Below, in pieces: positions 1 through 6,000 of a DNA stretch of 6,146 bases. Positions within the stretch are counted from its first letter, which is position 1. Every line of letters starts with the position of its first letter. The position numbers were made by a program, and so were the translations under genes. The notes under the pieces were generated by a model. It saw only the letters and a list, made by a program, of their open reading frames with translations. It was not told the DNA's origin and did not search any database. This DNA is from Kordiimonadaceae bacterium (GTDB lineage: Bacteria > Pseudomonadota > Alphaproteobacteria > Sphingomonadales > Emcibacteraceae). The DNA lies in NCBI GenBank assembly GCA_018699075.1, contig JABIPV010000141.1:1-6146 (forward strand), read 5' to 3'.

Positions 1-1470
1 CAGCATGGTGAAGTATTTGTTACCGATGATGGTGCTGAAACCGATCTTGACCTCGGTCATTATGAAAGGTTTACCGGTGTGCCCGCCCGCCAAAGTGATA
101 ACATCACAACGGGCCGTATTTATTCAGAAATTATTACTAAAGAACGTCGTGGTGATTATCTTGGCGCAACCGTACAAGTTATTCCTCACGTCACTAACGC
201 AATTAAAGAATTTGTTCGCTCCGATATTGAAGATGAACCAGATTTCGTACTTTGTGAAGTTGGTGGTACGATCGGTGATATTGAAAGCTTGCCTTTCCTT
301 GAAGCACTGCGTCAGCTTGGCAATGATATGCGCGGCCAGTGTATTTACATTCATTTAACATTAGTGCCGTTTATTGCGGCAGCGGGTGAACTTAAAACGA
401 AACCAACACAGCATTCCGTTAAAGAATTAAGAAGTATCGGTATTCAACCTGATGTACTTGTGTGCCGTACGGAACATGAAATTCCGGATAATGATCGCCG
501 TAAGATCGGCCTTTTCTGTAATGTATCTGAATCAGCTGTTATCCAAGCTCTAGATGCAAAAAGCATCTATGAAGTGCCGCTTAATTATCATGCGGAAGGA
601 CTGGATATTGAAGTGCTTAAAGCATTTCATATTGATCCCACTGAAACCGATCCAAATTTAACCCGCTGGTTAGATGTTTCTGATCATGTCAATGAACCAG
701 AAGGTGAAGTGAATATTGCTATCGTCGGTAAATATGTTGAATTGCGTGATGCCTATAAATCACTCTCTGAAGCATTAATTCACGGTGGTTTTGCCAATAA
801 TGTTAAAGTGAACTTCGAATGGATTGATGCACGTATCTTTGAAGATGAAAATGCCATAAACCTCCTTGAAAAGGTTGATGGCATATTGGTTCCTGGTGGT
901 TTCGGTGAACGTGGTGCAGAAGGAAAAATTGCTGCGGCGAATTATGCCCGTACAAAAAACATTCCTTATTTTGGCATTTGCTTCGGAATGCAGATGGCTT
1001 GTGTTGAAGCCGCGCGAAATATAGCCGGTATTAAAGGCGCTAGTTCAACAGAATTTGGCGAATGCGAAGCTCCAATTGTTGGTCTTATGACCGAATGGGA
1101 GCTCGACGGCGTTATTCAAAAGCGTGGTGAAAAAGATGATAAAGGTGGAACCATGCGTCTTGGCGCCTATGAAGCCCATCTTGCTAAAGGAAGTCGGGTT
1201 GCTGAGGCATATGGCGAGGAAGTTATTTTTGAACGTCATCGTCATCGTTATGAAGTGAATATTAACTACCGTGAAAAGCTTGAAGCTGCGGGCCTCATTT
1301 TCTCTGGCCTATCGCCGGATGGAACTCTGCCCGAAATTGTCGAAATTGTCGATCACCCATGGTACATTGGTGTTCAATTCCACCCAGAGCTTAAATCAAA
1401 ACCATTTGAGCCGCATCCTTTATTTGCTTCTTTTATTGAAGCGGCTCTAAACCAGTCTAGACTGGTATAA
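1..1470 (+). CDS. pyrG: CTP synthase (glutamine-hydrolysing), 5'-truncated by the window edge
   Basis: Cytosolic enzyme that makes CTP from UTP, ATP and glutamine-derived ammonia, the last step of pyrimidine nucleotide synthesis. The reading frame is open from base 1 and begins with QHGEVFVTDDGAETDLDLGH, a block near residue 56 of the E. coli enzyme, so about 55 N-terminal residues including the first ATP-binding loop lie upstream. The rest of the synthase domain is intact: ERRGDYLGATVQVIPH, VGGTIGDIESLPFLEA and the UTP-binding KTKPTQHSV (window codons 132-140). The C-terminal class I glutaminase domain has its nucleophile Cys in GICFGMQ (codon 327), GGTMRLGAYEA, RHRHRYEVN, and the His and Glu of the triad in FHPE (codons 461 and 463). 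An internal GTG at 79 is not the start, because homology continues upstream of it. The stop is 26 nt before eno. Identification is secure; the true start cannot be seen. Confidence 0.97.
   Translation, partial: QHGEVFVTDDGAETDLDLGHYERFTGVPARQSDNITTGRIYSEIITKERRGDYLGATVQVIPHVTNAIKEFVRSDIEDEPDFVLCEVGGTIGDIESLPFLEALRQLGNDMRGQCIYIHLTLVPFIAAAGELKTKPTQHSVKELRSIGIQPDVLVCRTEHEIPDNDRRKIGLFCNVSESAVIQALDAKSIYEVPLNYHAEGLDIEVLKAFHIDPTETDPNLTRWLDVSDHVNEPEGEVNIAIVGKYVELRDAYKSLSEALIHGGFANNVKVNFEWIDARIFEDENAINLLEKVDGILVPGGFGERGAEGKIAAANYARTKNIPYFGICFGMQMACVEAARNIAGIKGASSTEFGECEAPIVGLMTEWELDGVIQKRGEKDDKGGTMRLGAYEAHLAKGSRVAEAYGEEVIFERHRHRYEVNINYREKLEAAGLIFSGLSPDGTLPEIVEIVDHPWYIGVQFHPELKSKPFEPHPLFASFIEAALNQSRLV
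1451..1466. repeat. Perfect 16-bp palindrome at the pyrG end / eno promoter
   Basis: ACCAGTCTAGACTGGT equals its own reverse complement over all 16 bases; flanking bases 1450 and 1467 (A and A) do not extend it. It lies in the last codons of pyrG (encoding part of NQSRLV) and its right edge overlaps the extended -10 candidate for eno. It could be a dimeric repressor's operator. As RNA it could form a 6-bp stem with a CTAG loop, but no T-run follows, so it is not a convincing terminator. Chance expectation of one such palindrome in a window this size is roughly 0.1, so coincidence is not excluded. Confidence 0.5.
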
Positions 1471-1471
1471 T
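1463..1471 (+). promoter_or_regulatory. Candidate extended -10 promoter for eno
   Basis: TGGTATAAT contains the consensus -10 hexamer TATAAT (1466-1471) with the extended TGn element directly in front. It overlaps the pyrG stop codon. No TTGACA-like -35 sits 16-18 bp upstream; the nearest, TTGAAG at 1436-1441, is 24 bp away, which suits an extended -10 promoter. A start near 1478 would give a leader of about 19 nt that includes the weak ribosome binding site AGAGAG (1486-1491). Cotranscription with pyrG also remains possible because the gap is only 26 nt. Confidence 0.45.
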
Positions 1472-1496
1472 ACTAAAACGAACATAGAGAGATTAT

Positions 1497-2768
1497 ATGA
1501 CTGCTATTATTGATATCAAAGGCCGCGAAATAATTGACAGTCGCGGCAATCCTACAGTTGAAGTTGATGTTACTTTGGAAACAGGGGCGTTTGGTCGCGC
1601 CGCAGTTCCATCTGGTGCTTCAACAGGTGCACATGAAGCCGTTGAGCTACGTGACGGTGGGAAAAGGTATCTTGGCAAGGGCGTATTACAAGCCGTTGAA
1701 GCTGTGAATGGTGAAATTTATGACGCGCTAACGGGACTTGATGCTGAAGAACAAATTATTATCGACCAGGCCATGTGTGATCTGGACGGGACAGAAAATA
1801 AATCACGCGTAGGAGCGAACGCGATTTTGGGTGTTAGTCTTGCTGTTGCAAAGGCTGCTGCTGACGAAGCCGCGATGCCGCTTTATAGTTATCTTGGTGG
1901 ACCAAGTGCACATATTCTTCCGGTTCCAATGATGAATATTATTAATGGTGGCGAGCATGCGGATAATCCAATTGATATTCAAGAATTCATGATTATGCCT
2001 GTATCGGCGACAAATATTCGTGAGGCGGTTCGCATGGGTGCTGAGATTTTCCATACCCTTAAACAAAAACTTGTAGATGCGGGTCATAACACCAGTGTTG
2101 GTGACGAAGGTGGTTTTGCACCAAACTTAAATGGCACAAGGGACGCCCTTGATTTTATCATGAGTTCAATTGAAGCGGCAGGGTATAAGCCTGGCAAAGA
2201 TATTATGCTAGCCCTTGATGCAGCTTCATCAGAATTTTACAAAGATGGCAAGTATGAGCTTAAAGGCGAAGGCAAGTCCTTAAGCAGCGCTGAAATGGCT
2301 CAATATTATGTTGATCTATGTGATAACTATCCGATATTTTCAATCGAAGACGGTATGGATGAAGATGACTGGGAAGGTTGGAAAATTCATACAGATACAC
2401 TAGGTGATAGAGTGCAGCTTGTTGGGGATGATTTGTTTGTGACCAACCCTAAGCGTCTTAAAAGCGGTATTGAGCAAGGGGTTGCCAATTCAATTTTGGT
2501 AAAGGTAAACCAAATCGGTACTTTAAGTGAAACCTTCGAAGCAGTTAATATGGCGCACCGTGCATCATATACTTCCGTTATGTCGCACCGAAGCGGCGAA
2601 ACAGAGGACGCGACCATTGCTGATCTTGCGGTTGCCACAAATTGTGGTCAAATAAAAACAGGTTCACTGGCCCGTTCTGACCGGCTCGCTAAATATAACC
2701 AGCTGATCCGCATTGAAGAAATGCTTGGGACGGCGGCTAAGTATGCTGGTAAAAGTATATTAAAATAA
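1497..2768 (+). CDS. eno: Enolase (phosphopyruvate hydratase)
   Basis: Cytosolic glycolytic and gluconeogenic enzyme interconverting 2-phosphoglycerate and phosphoenolpyruvate, normally a Mg-dependent dimer or higher oligomer and in many bacteria also part of the RNA degradosome. The 423 residues are the usual bacterial length. The N-terminal lid domain has DSRGNPTVEV (14-23) and the mobile loop GASTG (40-44). The barrel domain carries GGEHADN (His154), QEF (Glu163), GDEGGFAP (catalytic acid/base Glu204), metal ligands Asp241, Glu284 (SIEDG) and Asp311 (GDDLFVTN), catalytic Lys336 (LVKVNQIGT), SHRSGETED (363-371) and substrate-binding Lys387 (QIKTG). No key residue is missing. ATG at 1497 gives the conserved start; its ribosome site AGAGAG, 5 nt upstream, is weak. 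It follows pyrG by 26 nt and is separated from the next gene by tandem terminator candidates. Confidence 0.98.
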   Translation: MTAIIDIKGREIIDSRGNPTVEVDVTLETGAFGRAAVPSGASTGAHEAVELRDGGKRYLGKGVLQAVEAVNGEIYDALTGLDAEEQIIIDQAMCDLDGTENKSRVGANAILGVSLAVAKAAADEAAMPLYSYLGGPSAHILPVPMMNIINGGEHADNPIDIQEFMIMPVSATNIREAVRMGAEIFHTLKQKLVDAGHNTSVGDEGGFAPNLNGTRDALDFIMSSIEAAGYKPGKDIMLALDAASSEFYKDGKYELKGEGKSLSSAEMAQYYVDLCDNYPIFSIEDGMDEDDWEGWKIHTDTLGDRVQLVGDDLFVTNPKRLKSGIEQGVANSILVKVNQIGTLSETFEAVNMAHRASYTSVMSHRSGETEDATIADLAVATNCGQIKTGSLARSDRLAKYNQLIRIEEMLGTAAKYAGKSILK

Positions 2769-2900
2769 AATATGCAAACGTGGTGCAACAAAACATTATA
2801 CCCAAAGCAGAAAATGCAGGGGCGTGGTTCAATCGTTGAAAAAGTTTTAAACACCTAAAATTCATCAAGTTAATTACCCTCTATGGGGCAAGTGAATCGC
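2769..2900. other. eno 3' region, no gene seen
   Basis: These 132 bases between the eno stop and the first terminator candidate contain no supportable gene. The only open frame, ATG 2772 to TAA 2858 (28 codons, in frame with eno after its stop), has no ribosome binding site and no recognisable motif. A short hairpin, TTCAA-TCG-TTGAA (2828-2840), is not followed by a T-run. The stretch is most simply the eno 3' untranslated region. Confidence 0.4.
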
Positions 2901-2925
2901 ACATACTACATATAGTGTGTTTTTT
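2901..2925 (+). terminator. Rho-independent terminator candidate 1 after eno
   Basis: ACATACTA (2901-2908) pairs with TAGTGTGT (2913-2920) as an 8-bp stem with one G-U pair and a CATA loop, followed directly by five more T (2921-2925). The stem is AT-rich, so termination may be partial, but stem, tight loop and T-tract are arranged correctly for the + strand. Confidence 0.6.
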
Positions 2926-2927
2926 AG

Positions 2928-2954
2928 ATCGTTGACTCTAAACGATTCTTTTTT
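2928..2954 (+). terminator. Rho-independent terminator candidate 2, tandem
   Basis: ATCGTT (2928-2933) pairs perfectly with AACGAT (2941-2946) across a 7-nt loop, with an outer G-U pair possible (2927/2947), followed by TCTTTTTT (2947-2954). It begins two bases after the T-tract of the first hairpin, so the two look like a tandem pair closing the eno transcript. Confidence 0.6.
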
Positions 2955-2965
2955 GCAGAAATAAC

Positions 2966-2994
2966 TTGACCCACCGAATCGGATGTGATTCTCT
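2966..2994 (+). promoter_or_regulatory. Weak promoter candidate for the ftsB-like gene
   Basis: TTGACC (2966-2971), with C before it as in many alphaproteobacterial -35 boxes (CTTGAC), is followed after 17 bp by TTCTCT (2989-2994), a poor -10. A start six or seven bases later would fall at or next to the A of the ATG at 3001, implying a leaderless mRNA. The -35 is good, the -10 is weak, so this is tentative. Its position after the tandem terminators makes a promoter here necessary unless terminators are read through. Confidence 0.3.
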
Positions 2995-3000
2995 CACCCT

Positions 3001-3303
3001 ATGAAAAATGCAAAAACCTTATTTTCTCGCGTCAAGATGATGACCGTACCCCTCTGTGCGCTGTTAATATCTGTTTATTTCGCGGCCCACGGTTTTAAAA
3101 GCATTACGTCACAAAACAAACTTCACGAAGAAATTACAGCTCTTGAAGAACGTCAAAAAGAGATAAGATCAATGCGTGATAATCTAGATCTTCACGTAGG
3201 TTTGCTCTCTAGTAATCATGTTGATCCAGACTATCTTGATGAGCTGGCACGTAAAGATCTTGGCTTCTCGCATCCTGATGAAATTATCTTTCAAAACAAA
3301 TAA
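3001..3303 (+). CDS. ftsB: FtsB/DivIC-family septum formation initiator protein
   Basis: Small bitopic membrane protein of the divisome. In other bacteria FtsB forms a complex with FtsL and FtsQ that signals to septal peptidoglycan synthesis. The 100-residue product fits the family: a short basic cytoplasmic tail (1-14), one hydrophobic membrane segment (about 16-32), a charged heptad-like stretch likely to be a periplasmic coiled coil (about 38-69), and the C-terminal family signature VDPDYLDELARKDLGFSHPDEII (residues 74-96). The position between eno and pdhA is the usual alphaproteobacterial one. ATG 3001 has no Shine-Dalgarno sequence; GGAT at 2981-2984 is too far away. Met13 (3037) or Met14 (3040) are alternative starts, also without a ribosome site, and would put the membrane segment at the extreme N-terminus. 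No terminator was found after it. The family call is firm; the symbol is by family and context. Confidence 0.85.
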   Translation: MKNAKTLFSRVKMMTVPLCALLISVYFAAHGFKSITSQNKLHEEITALEERQKEIRSMRDNLDLHVGLLSSNHVDPDYLDELARKDLGFSHPDEIIFQNK

Positions 3304-3382
3304 TCTTATATGTAAAGTATTTGGTCTTTCTAAAAGTCTTTAGTTTACATGTTGTTATGTGTGCTATTTTTAATTGCTTAAA

Positions 3383-3421
3383 AATTAACTATTTTGCTAA
3401 TTAACTGAAATTAGGTTAATT
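3383..3421. repeat. Three AATTAAC heptamers at 16-bp spacing
   Basis: AATTAAC at 3383-3389 and 3399-3405 (both extended to AATTAACT), and its complement GTTAATT at 3415-3421, start exactly 16 bp apart. The last two face each other across a 9-nt gap. This could be an operator array ahead of pdhA. In DNA this AT-rich, short matches arise easily, so it remains a pattern without proven function. Confidence 0.3.
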
Positions 3422-3530
3422 GAAAAAATATGTTGTATTTCAATAACTTTTAGTGATTATAGAGTTATGTTTAATGAATAAATTGTTAGATGAAAGAAAT
3501 TTATTTTATTAAAACTAATTTCAACTATAT

Positions 3531-3539
3531 GAGTGAGGA
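3531..3539 (+). promoter_or_regulatory. Ribosome binding site deciding the pdhA start
   Basis: GAGTGAGGA (3531-3539) contains the purine-rich GAGG/AGGA element just before ATG 3542. Spacing is short, 2-3 nt. The upstream in-frame GTG at 3533 lies inside this element and has only CAACTATATGA before it, so the site argues for ATG 3542. Confidence 0.55.
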
Positions 3540-3541
3540 AT

Positions 3542-4588
3542 ATGGCTAAAAAACCAAGCCCCCGCAAAACTAAAAGCGGGAAACCTGCCGCACGCCGTAA
3601 GGCTGTTAAGACGAAATCTCCTACCGCTACTAATGAAGAACTAATCAAATATTATAAAGACATGCTTATGATGCGCCGCTTTGAAGAAAAAGCCGGGCAA
3701 ATGTATGGCATGGGCTTAATCGGTGGTTTCTGTCACTTATACATCGGACAAGAAGCCGTTGTGACTGGTATTCAAACAGCACTAAAGGATGGGGACAGTA
3801 TTTTGACAAGTTACCGTGATCATGCCCATATGCTAGCGTGTGATATTGATCCAAAAGTAATCCTTGCTGAACTTACTGGTCGTATAGACGGGATTTCAAA
3901 AGGTAAAGGCGGCTCAATGCATATGTTTAGTGTTGAACATGGTTTTTATGGTGGACATGGTATTGTGGGTGCTCAGGTTCCAATTGGTGCGGGTCTTGCT
4001 TTTGCTCATAAATACCGCAAAAATGATAATGTTTCCGTTACTTACTTTGGCGATGGTGCGGTAAATCAAGGACAAGTTTATGAAAGCTTTAACATGGCAC
4101 GTCTTTGGAACTTGCCAGTAATTTTTGTTATTGAAAACAATCAATATGCCATGGGAACATCACTGGCCCGTGCATCATCAGAGGTTGAGCTTTTCCGCCG
4201 CGGTGAAAGTTTTAAAATTGAAGGCGAAATGGTTGATGGAATGGATGTTCTCGCAGTGAAAGAAGCTGCCGACCGTGCCGTTGCAAAATGCCGTGCCGGT
4301 GAAGGTCCTGTTCTTCTTGAGCTTAAAACATATCGTTACCGTGGTCATTCAATGTCTGACCCTGCAAAATATCGCTCTAAAGAAGAAGTATCAAAAATGC
4401 GTGCAGAGAGTGATCCTATCGATCAAGTTAAAAACCGCATTCTTAATGAGAAAATATTATCTGAAGCTGATCTAAAAGCGATAGATAAAGAAATAAAAGC
4501 CACGGTATCAGAAGCGGCTGAATTTGCACAAAATAGCCCTGAACCAGACCTATCTGAACTTTACACCGACGTTTTGGTCGCCGAATAA
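3542..4588 (+). CDS. pdhA: Pyruvate dehydrogenase E1 component, alpha subunit
   Basis: With PdhB forms the thiamine-diphosphate-dependent E1 heterotetramer that decarboxylates pyruvate and reductively acetylates lipoyl groups. From ATG 3542 the product is 348 residues, the normal alpha-subunit size. After a basic, Pro/Ala-containing tail (2-27) the catalytic fold starts at YKDMLMMRRFEEKAG, followed by GGFCHLYIGQEA, SYRDHAHML, GKGGSMHMF and GGHGIVGAQ. The ThDP/Mg motif runs from GDG (170-172) to NN (199-200). The conserved active-site loop YRYRGHSMSDPAKYR (264-278) carries His269 and corresponds to the loop phosphorylated in mitochondrial E1-alpha; no E1 kinase is seen here. The pattern separates it from the fused homodimeric E1 (AceE) of enterics. 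A GTG start at 3533, adding three residues, is possible but less likely. pdhB begins 17 nt after the stop, so the genes are almost certainly cotranscribed. Confidence 0.96.
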   Translation: MAKKPSPRKTKSGKPAARRKAVKTKSPTATNEELIKYYKDMLMMRRFEEKAGQMYGMGLIGGFCHLYIGQEAVVTGIQTALKDGDSILTSYRDHAHMLACDIDPKVILAELTGRIDGISKGKGGSMHMFSVEHGFYGGHGIVGAQVPIGAGLAFAHKYRKNDNVSVTYFGDGAVNQGQVYESFNMARLWNLPVIFVIENNQYAMGTSLARASSEVELFRRGESFKIEGEMVDGMDVLAVKEAADRAVAKCRAGEGPVLLELKTYRYRGHSMSDPAKYRSKEEVSKMRAESDPIDQVKNRILNEKILSEADLKAIDKEIKATVSEAAEFAQNSPEPDLSELYTDVLVAE

Positions 4589-4605
4589 GAATAGGAAATA
4601 TCATT

Positions 4606-6000
4606 ATGTCAGTAGAAATTTTATTACCCGCTATGTCACCTACAATGACCGAAGGCACACTTGCTAAATGGACAGTGGCAGAAGGCGACAAAGTATCACC
4701 CGGCGATATACTTGCCGAAATTGAAACAGATAAAGCAACGATGGAACTTGAAACCGATGAAGACGGTATAGTCGGTAAAATTCTGGTTGCTGATGGCTCT
4801 GAGGGCATTGCTGTTGGAACACTTATTGCCGTTATCCTTGAAGATGGTGAAGACGCCAGTGTGCTTGACGGTATTAGTGCCGCTGCAGCTCCTGCGGCTG
4901 CGCCAGTTGAAACAGCGCCAACTGCGGCTCCCGTTGTAGAAAGCATTAGTGTTGAAGCACCTGAAATAATAGCTCCAACAGAAAGTGATGTTCCGGAAGG
5001 TACCACATATACTAATATGACAGTTCGCGAAGCCCTTCGCGATGCTATGGCTGAAGAAATGCGTCTAGATCAAGATGTGTTTGTCATGGGTGAAGAAGTT
5101 GCCGAATATCAAGGTGCTTATAAAGTAACCCAAAACTTGCTGCAAGAATTCGGCTCTGAAAGAGTGATTGATACACCAATTACCGAACATGGTTTTGCCG
5201 GTATCGCCGTTGGTGCCGCAATGTCTGGACTTAGACCAGTTCTTGAATTTATGACCTTTAACTTTGCTATGCAGGCGATTGATCAAATCATTAATTCAGC
5301 TGCTAAGACAAACTATATGTCAGGTGGTCAAATTAGATGTCCAATGGTTTTTCGTGGTCCAAACGGTGCTGCGTCTCGTGTTGGTGCACAGCATTCACAA
5401 AACTTTGCTCCATGGTACGCGAGTGTTCCAGGATTAATCGTTATTGCACCTTATAGTGCGGCGGATTGTAAAGGGCTTTTAAAATCTGCAATTAAAAACC
5501 CTAACCCGGTAATTTTCCTTGAAAACGAAATCACATATGGTCAAAGTTTTGATGTTCCGGATATTGAAGATTACACCGTTCCGATTGGGAAGGCGAAAGT
5601 AGTTAAAGAAGGTTCTGATGTCACGCTTGTAAGCTATTCAATCGGAGTTAAATTTGCTCTTGAAGCGGCTGAAAAATTGGCCGCTGAAGGTATTGATGCG
5701 GAAGTGATTGACCTGCGTACTATTCGTCCACTTGATATTGATACGGTTATTGAATCCGTTAAGAAAACAAATCGCATTGTGTGTGTTGAAGAAGGGTGGG
5801 CCACATGTAGTGTAAGCTCAGAAATATCTGCACAATTAATGGAAAAAGCCTTTGATCATTTGGATGCACCGGTTACACGCGTAACCAACAAAGATGTGCC
5901 GATGCCTTATGCGGCCAATCTTGAAAAGCTCGCAGTTGTAAGTGATGATGATATCGTCGAAGCGGCAAAATCTGTTTGTTATAAAGGGGGAGATCAATAA
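4606..6000 (+). CDS. pdhB: Pyruvate dehydrogenase E1 component, beta subunit, with N-terminal lipoyl domain
   Basis: Beta partner of PdhA in pyruvate decarboxylation. The 464 residues exceed a plain E1-beta (about 325-330) because of an added N-terminal module. Residues 1-80 are a biotinyl/lipoyl domain (LPAMSPTMTEGTLAKW; lipoylation site Lys43 in ETDKATME). Residues about 84-132 are a flexible Ala/Pro/Val/Glu linker. From about 133 the catalytic E1-beta begins: MTVREALRDAMAEEM, GEEVAEYQGAYKV (Glu163/Glu164, one of which activates ThDP), DTPITEHGFAGIAVGAAM, EFMTFNFAMQAIDQI, RGPNGA and AQHSQNF (active-site His263). The C-terminal transketolase domain includes VIDLRTIRPLD. Lipoylated E1-beta is established for alphaproteobacteria such as Zymomonas mobilis and Sinorhizobium meliloti. 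AGGA (4593-4596), 9 nt ahead, is a good ribosome site. The TAA shares its last base with the ATG of pdhC. Confidence 0.97.
   Translation: MSVEILLPAMSPTMTEGTLAKWTVAEGDKVSPGDILAEIETDKATMELETDEDGIVGKILVADGSEGIAVGTLIAVILEDGEDASVLDGISAAAAPAAAPVETAPTAAPVVESISVEAPEIIAPTESDVPEGTTYTNMTVREALRDAMAEEMRLDQDVFVMGEEVAEYQGAYKVTQNLLQEFGSERVIDTPITEHGFAGIAVGAAMSGLRPVLEFMTFNFAMQAIDQIINSAAKTNYMSGGQIRCPMVFRGPNGAASRVGAQHSQNFAPWYASVPGLIVIAPYSAADCKGLLKSAIKNPNPVIFLENEITYGQSFDVPDIEDYTVPIGKAKVVKEGSDVTLVSYSIGVKFALEAAEKLAAEGIDAEVIDLRTIRPLDIDTVIESVKKTNRIVCVEEGWATCSVSSEISAQLMEKAFDHLDAPVTRVTNKDVPMPYAANLEKLAVVSDDDIVEAAKSVCYKGGDQ
5984..5992 (+). promoter_or_regulatory. Strong ribosome binding site for pdhC inside pdhB
   Basis: AAGGGGGAG (5984-5992) lies within the last codons of pdhB, 7 nt before the pdhC ATG at 6000. 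It is the most G-rich ribosome site in the window and, together with the TAATG stop/start overlap, suggests translational coupling with efficient independent initiation. E2 is the core of the complex and is needed in quantity; that link is inference. Confidence 0.65.

Larger units (their letters stand above)
3304..3541 (+). promoter_or_regulatory. AT-rich upstream regulatory region of the pdh operon
   Basis: A 238-bp non-coding stretch. Bases 3301-3540 contain 49 G or C out of 240, about 20%, roughly half the level in the flanking genes. It should hold the pdh promoter. The best candidate is TTGTTA (3483-3488), an 18-bp spacer and TATTAA (3507-3512), each 4/6 to consensus; a weaker one is TTGTAT (3433-3438) with TATAGA (3458-3463). 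The heptamer AATTAAC occurs at 3383 and 3399 and, inverted, at 3415, each 16 bp apart. Several AT-only inverted repeats are present, for example ATTTTTAA/TTAAAAAT (3366-3385) and ATTGAAA/TTTCAAT (3419-3444). No open frame with a ribosome site and no recognised riboswitch was seen. The promoter assignment is inference. Confidence 0.45.

Noticed and set aside
79..81. GTG at 79 as a possible gene start for pyrG
   Set aside because: The CTP synthase frame is open and clearly homologous from base 1 (QHGEVFVTDDG), so the true start is outside the window.
1230..1254. CATCGT-like short repeats in pyrG
   Set aside because: They encode the conserved glutaminase-domain motif RHRHRYEV and reflect codon use.
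1333..1350. Exact tandem duplication of GAAATTGTC in pyrG
   Set aside because: It encodes EIVEIV inside the conserved PEIVEI-DHPW block of CTP synthase and adds no residues compared with the family, so it is codon coincidence and not an insertion.
2772..2858. A 28-codon open frame just after eno, in the same frame
   Set aside because: It has no ribosome binding site and no recognisable motif, and the length is expected by chance. It is noted only as part of the eno 3' region.
3308..3352. Inverted repeat ATATGTAAA / TTTACATGT just after ftsB
   Set aside because: The 27-nt loop is long and no T-tract follows the right arm, so I cannot support it as a terminator; the match length is modest for AT-rich DNA.
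3366..3385. Perfect AT-only hairpin ATTTTTAA-TTGC-TTAAAAAT as an ftsB terminator
   Set aside because: The stem has no G-C pair and no T-run follows directly on the + strand (TAACTATTTT), so it does not meet terminator criteria; such repeats are expected at 20% GC.
3304..3541. A thiamine-diphosphate riboswitch or other metabolite riboswitch ahead of pdhA
   Set aside because: I looked for TPP-box signatures such as CTGAGA and found none, and the region is too poor in G-C pairs for a stable aptamer I can recognise.
3533..3544. GTG at 3533 as the pdhA start, adding Met-Arg-Asn
   Set aside because: The GTG overlaps the purine-rich element that serves ATG 3542, has no ribosome site of its own, and MAKK-type starts are usual for alphaproteobacterial PdhA.
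4443..5006. A 187-codon open frame on the minus strand across the pdhA-pdhB junction, rich in Ser, Ala and Val
   Set aside because: It is antisense to the pdhA C-terminus and to the Ala/Pro-rich pdhB linker, whose composition suppresses stops on the other strand. It has low-complexity sequence, no family motif, and conflicts with two certain genes.
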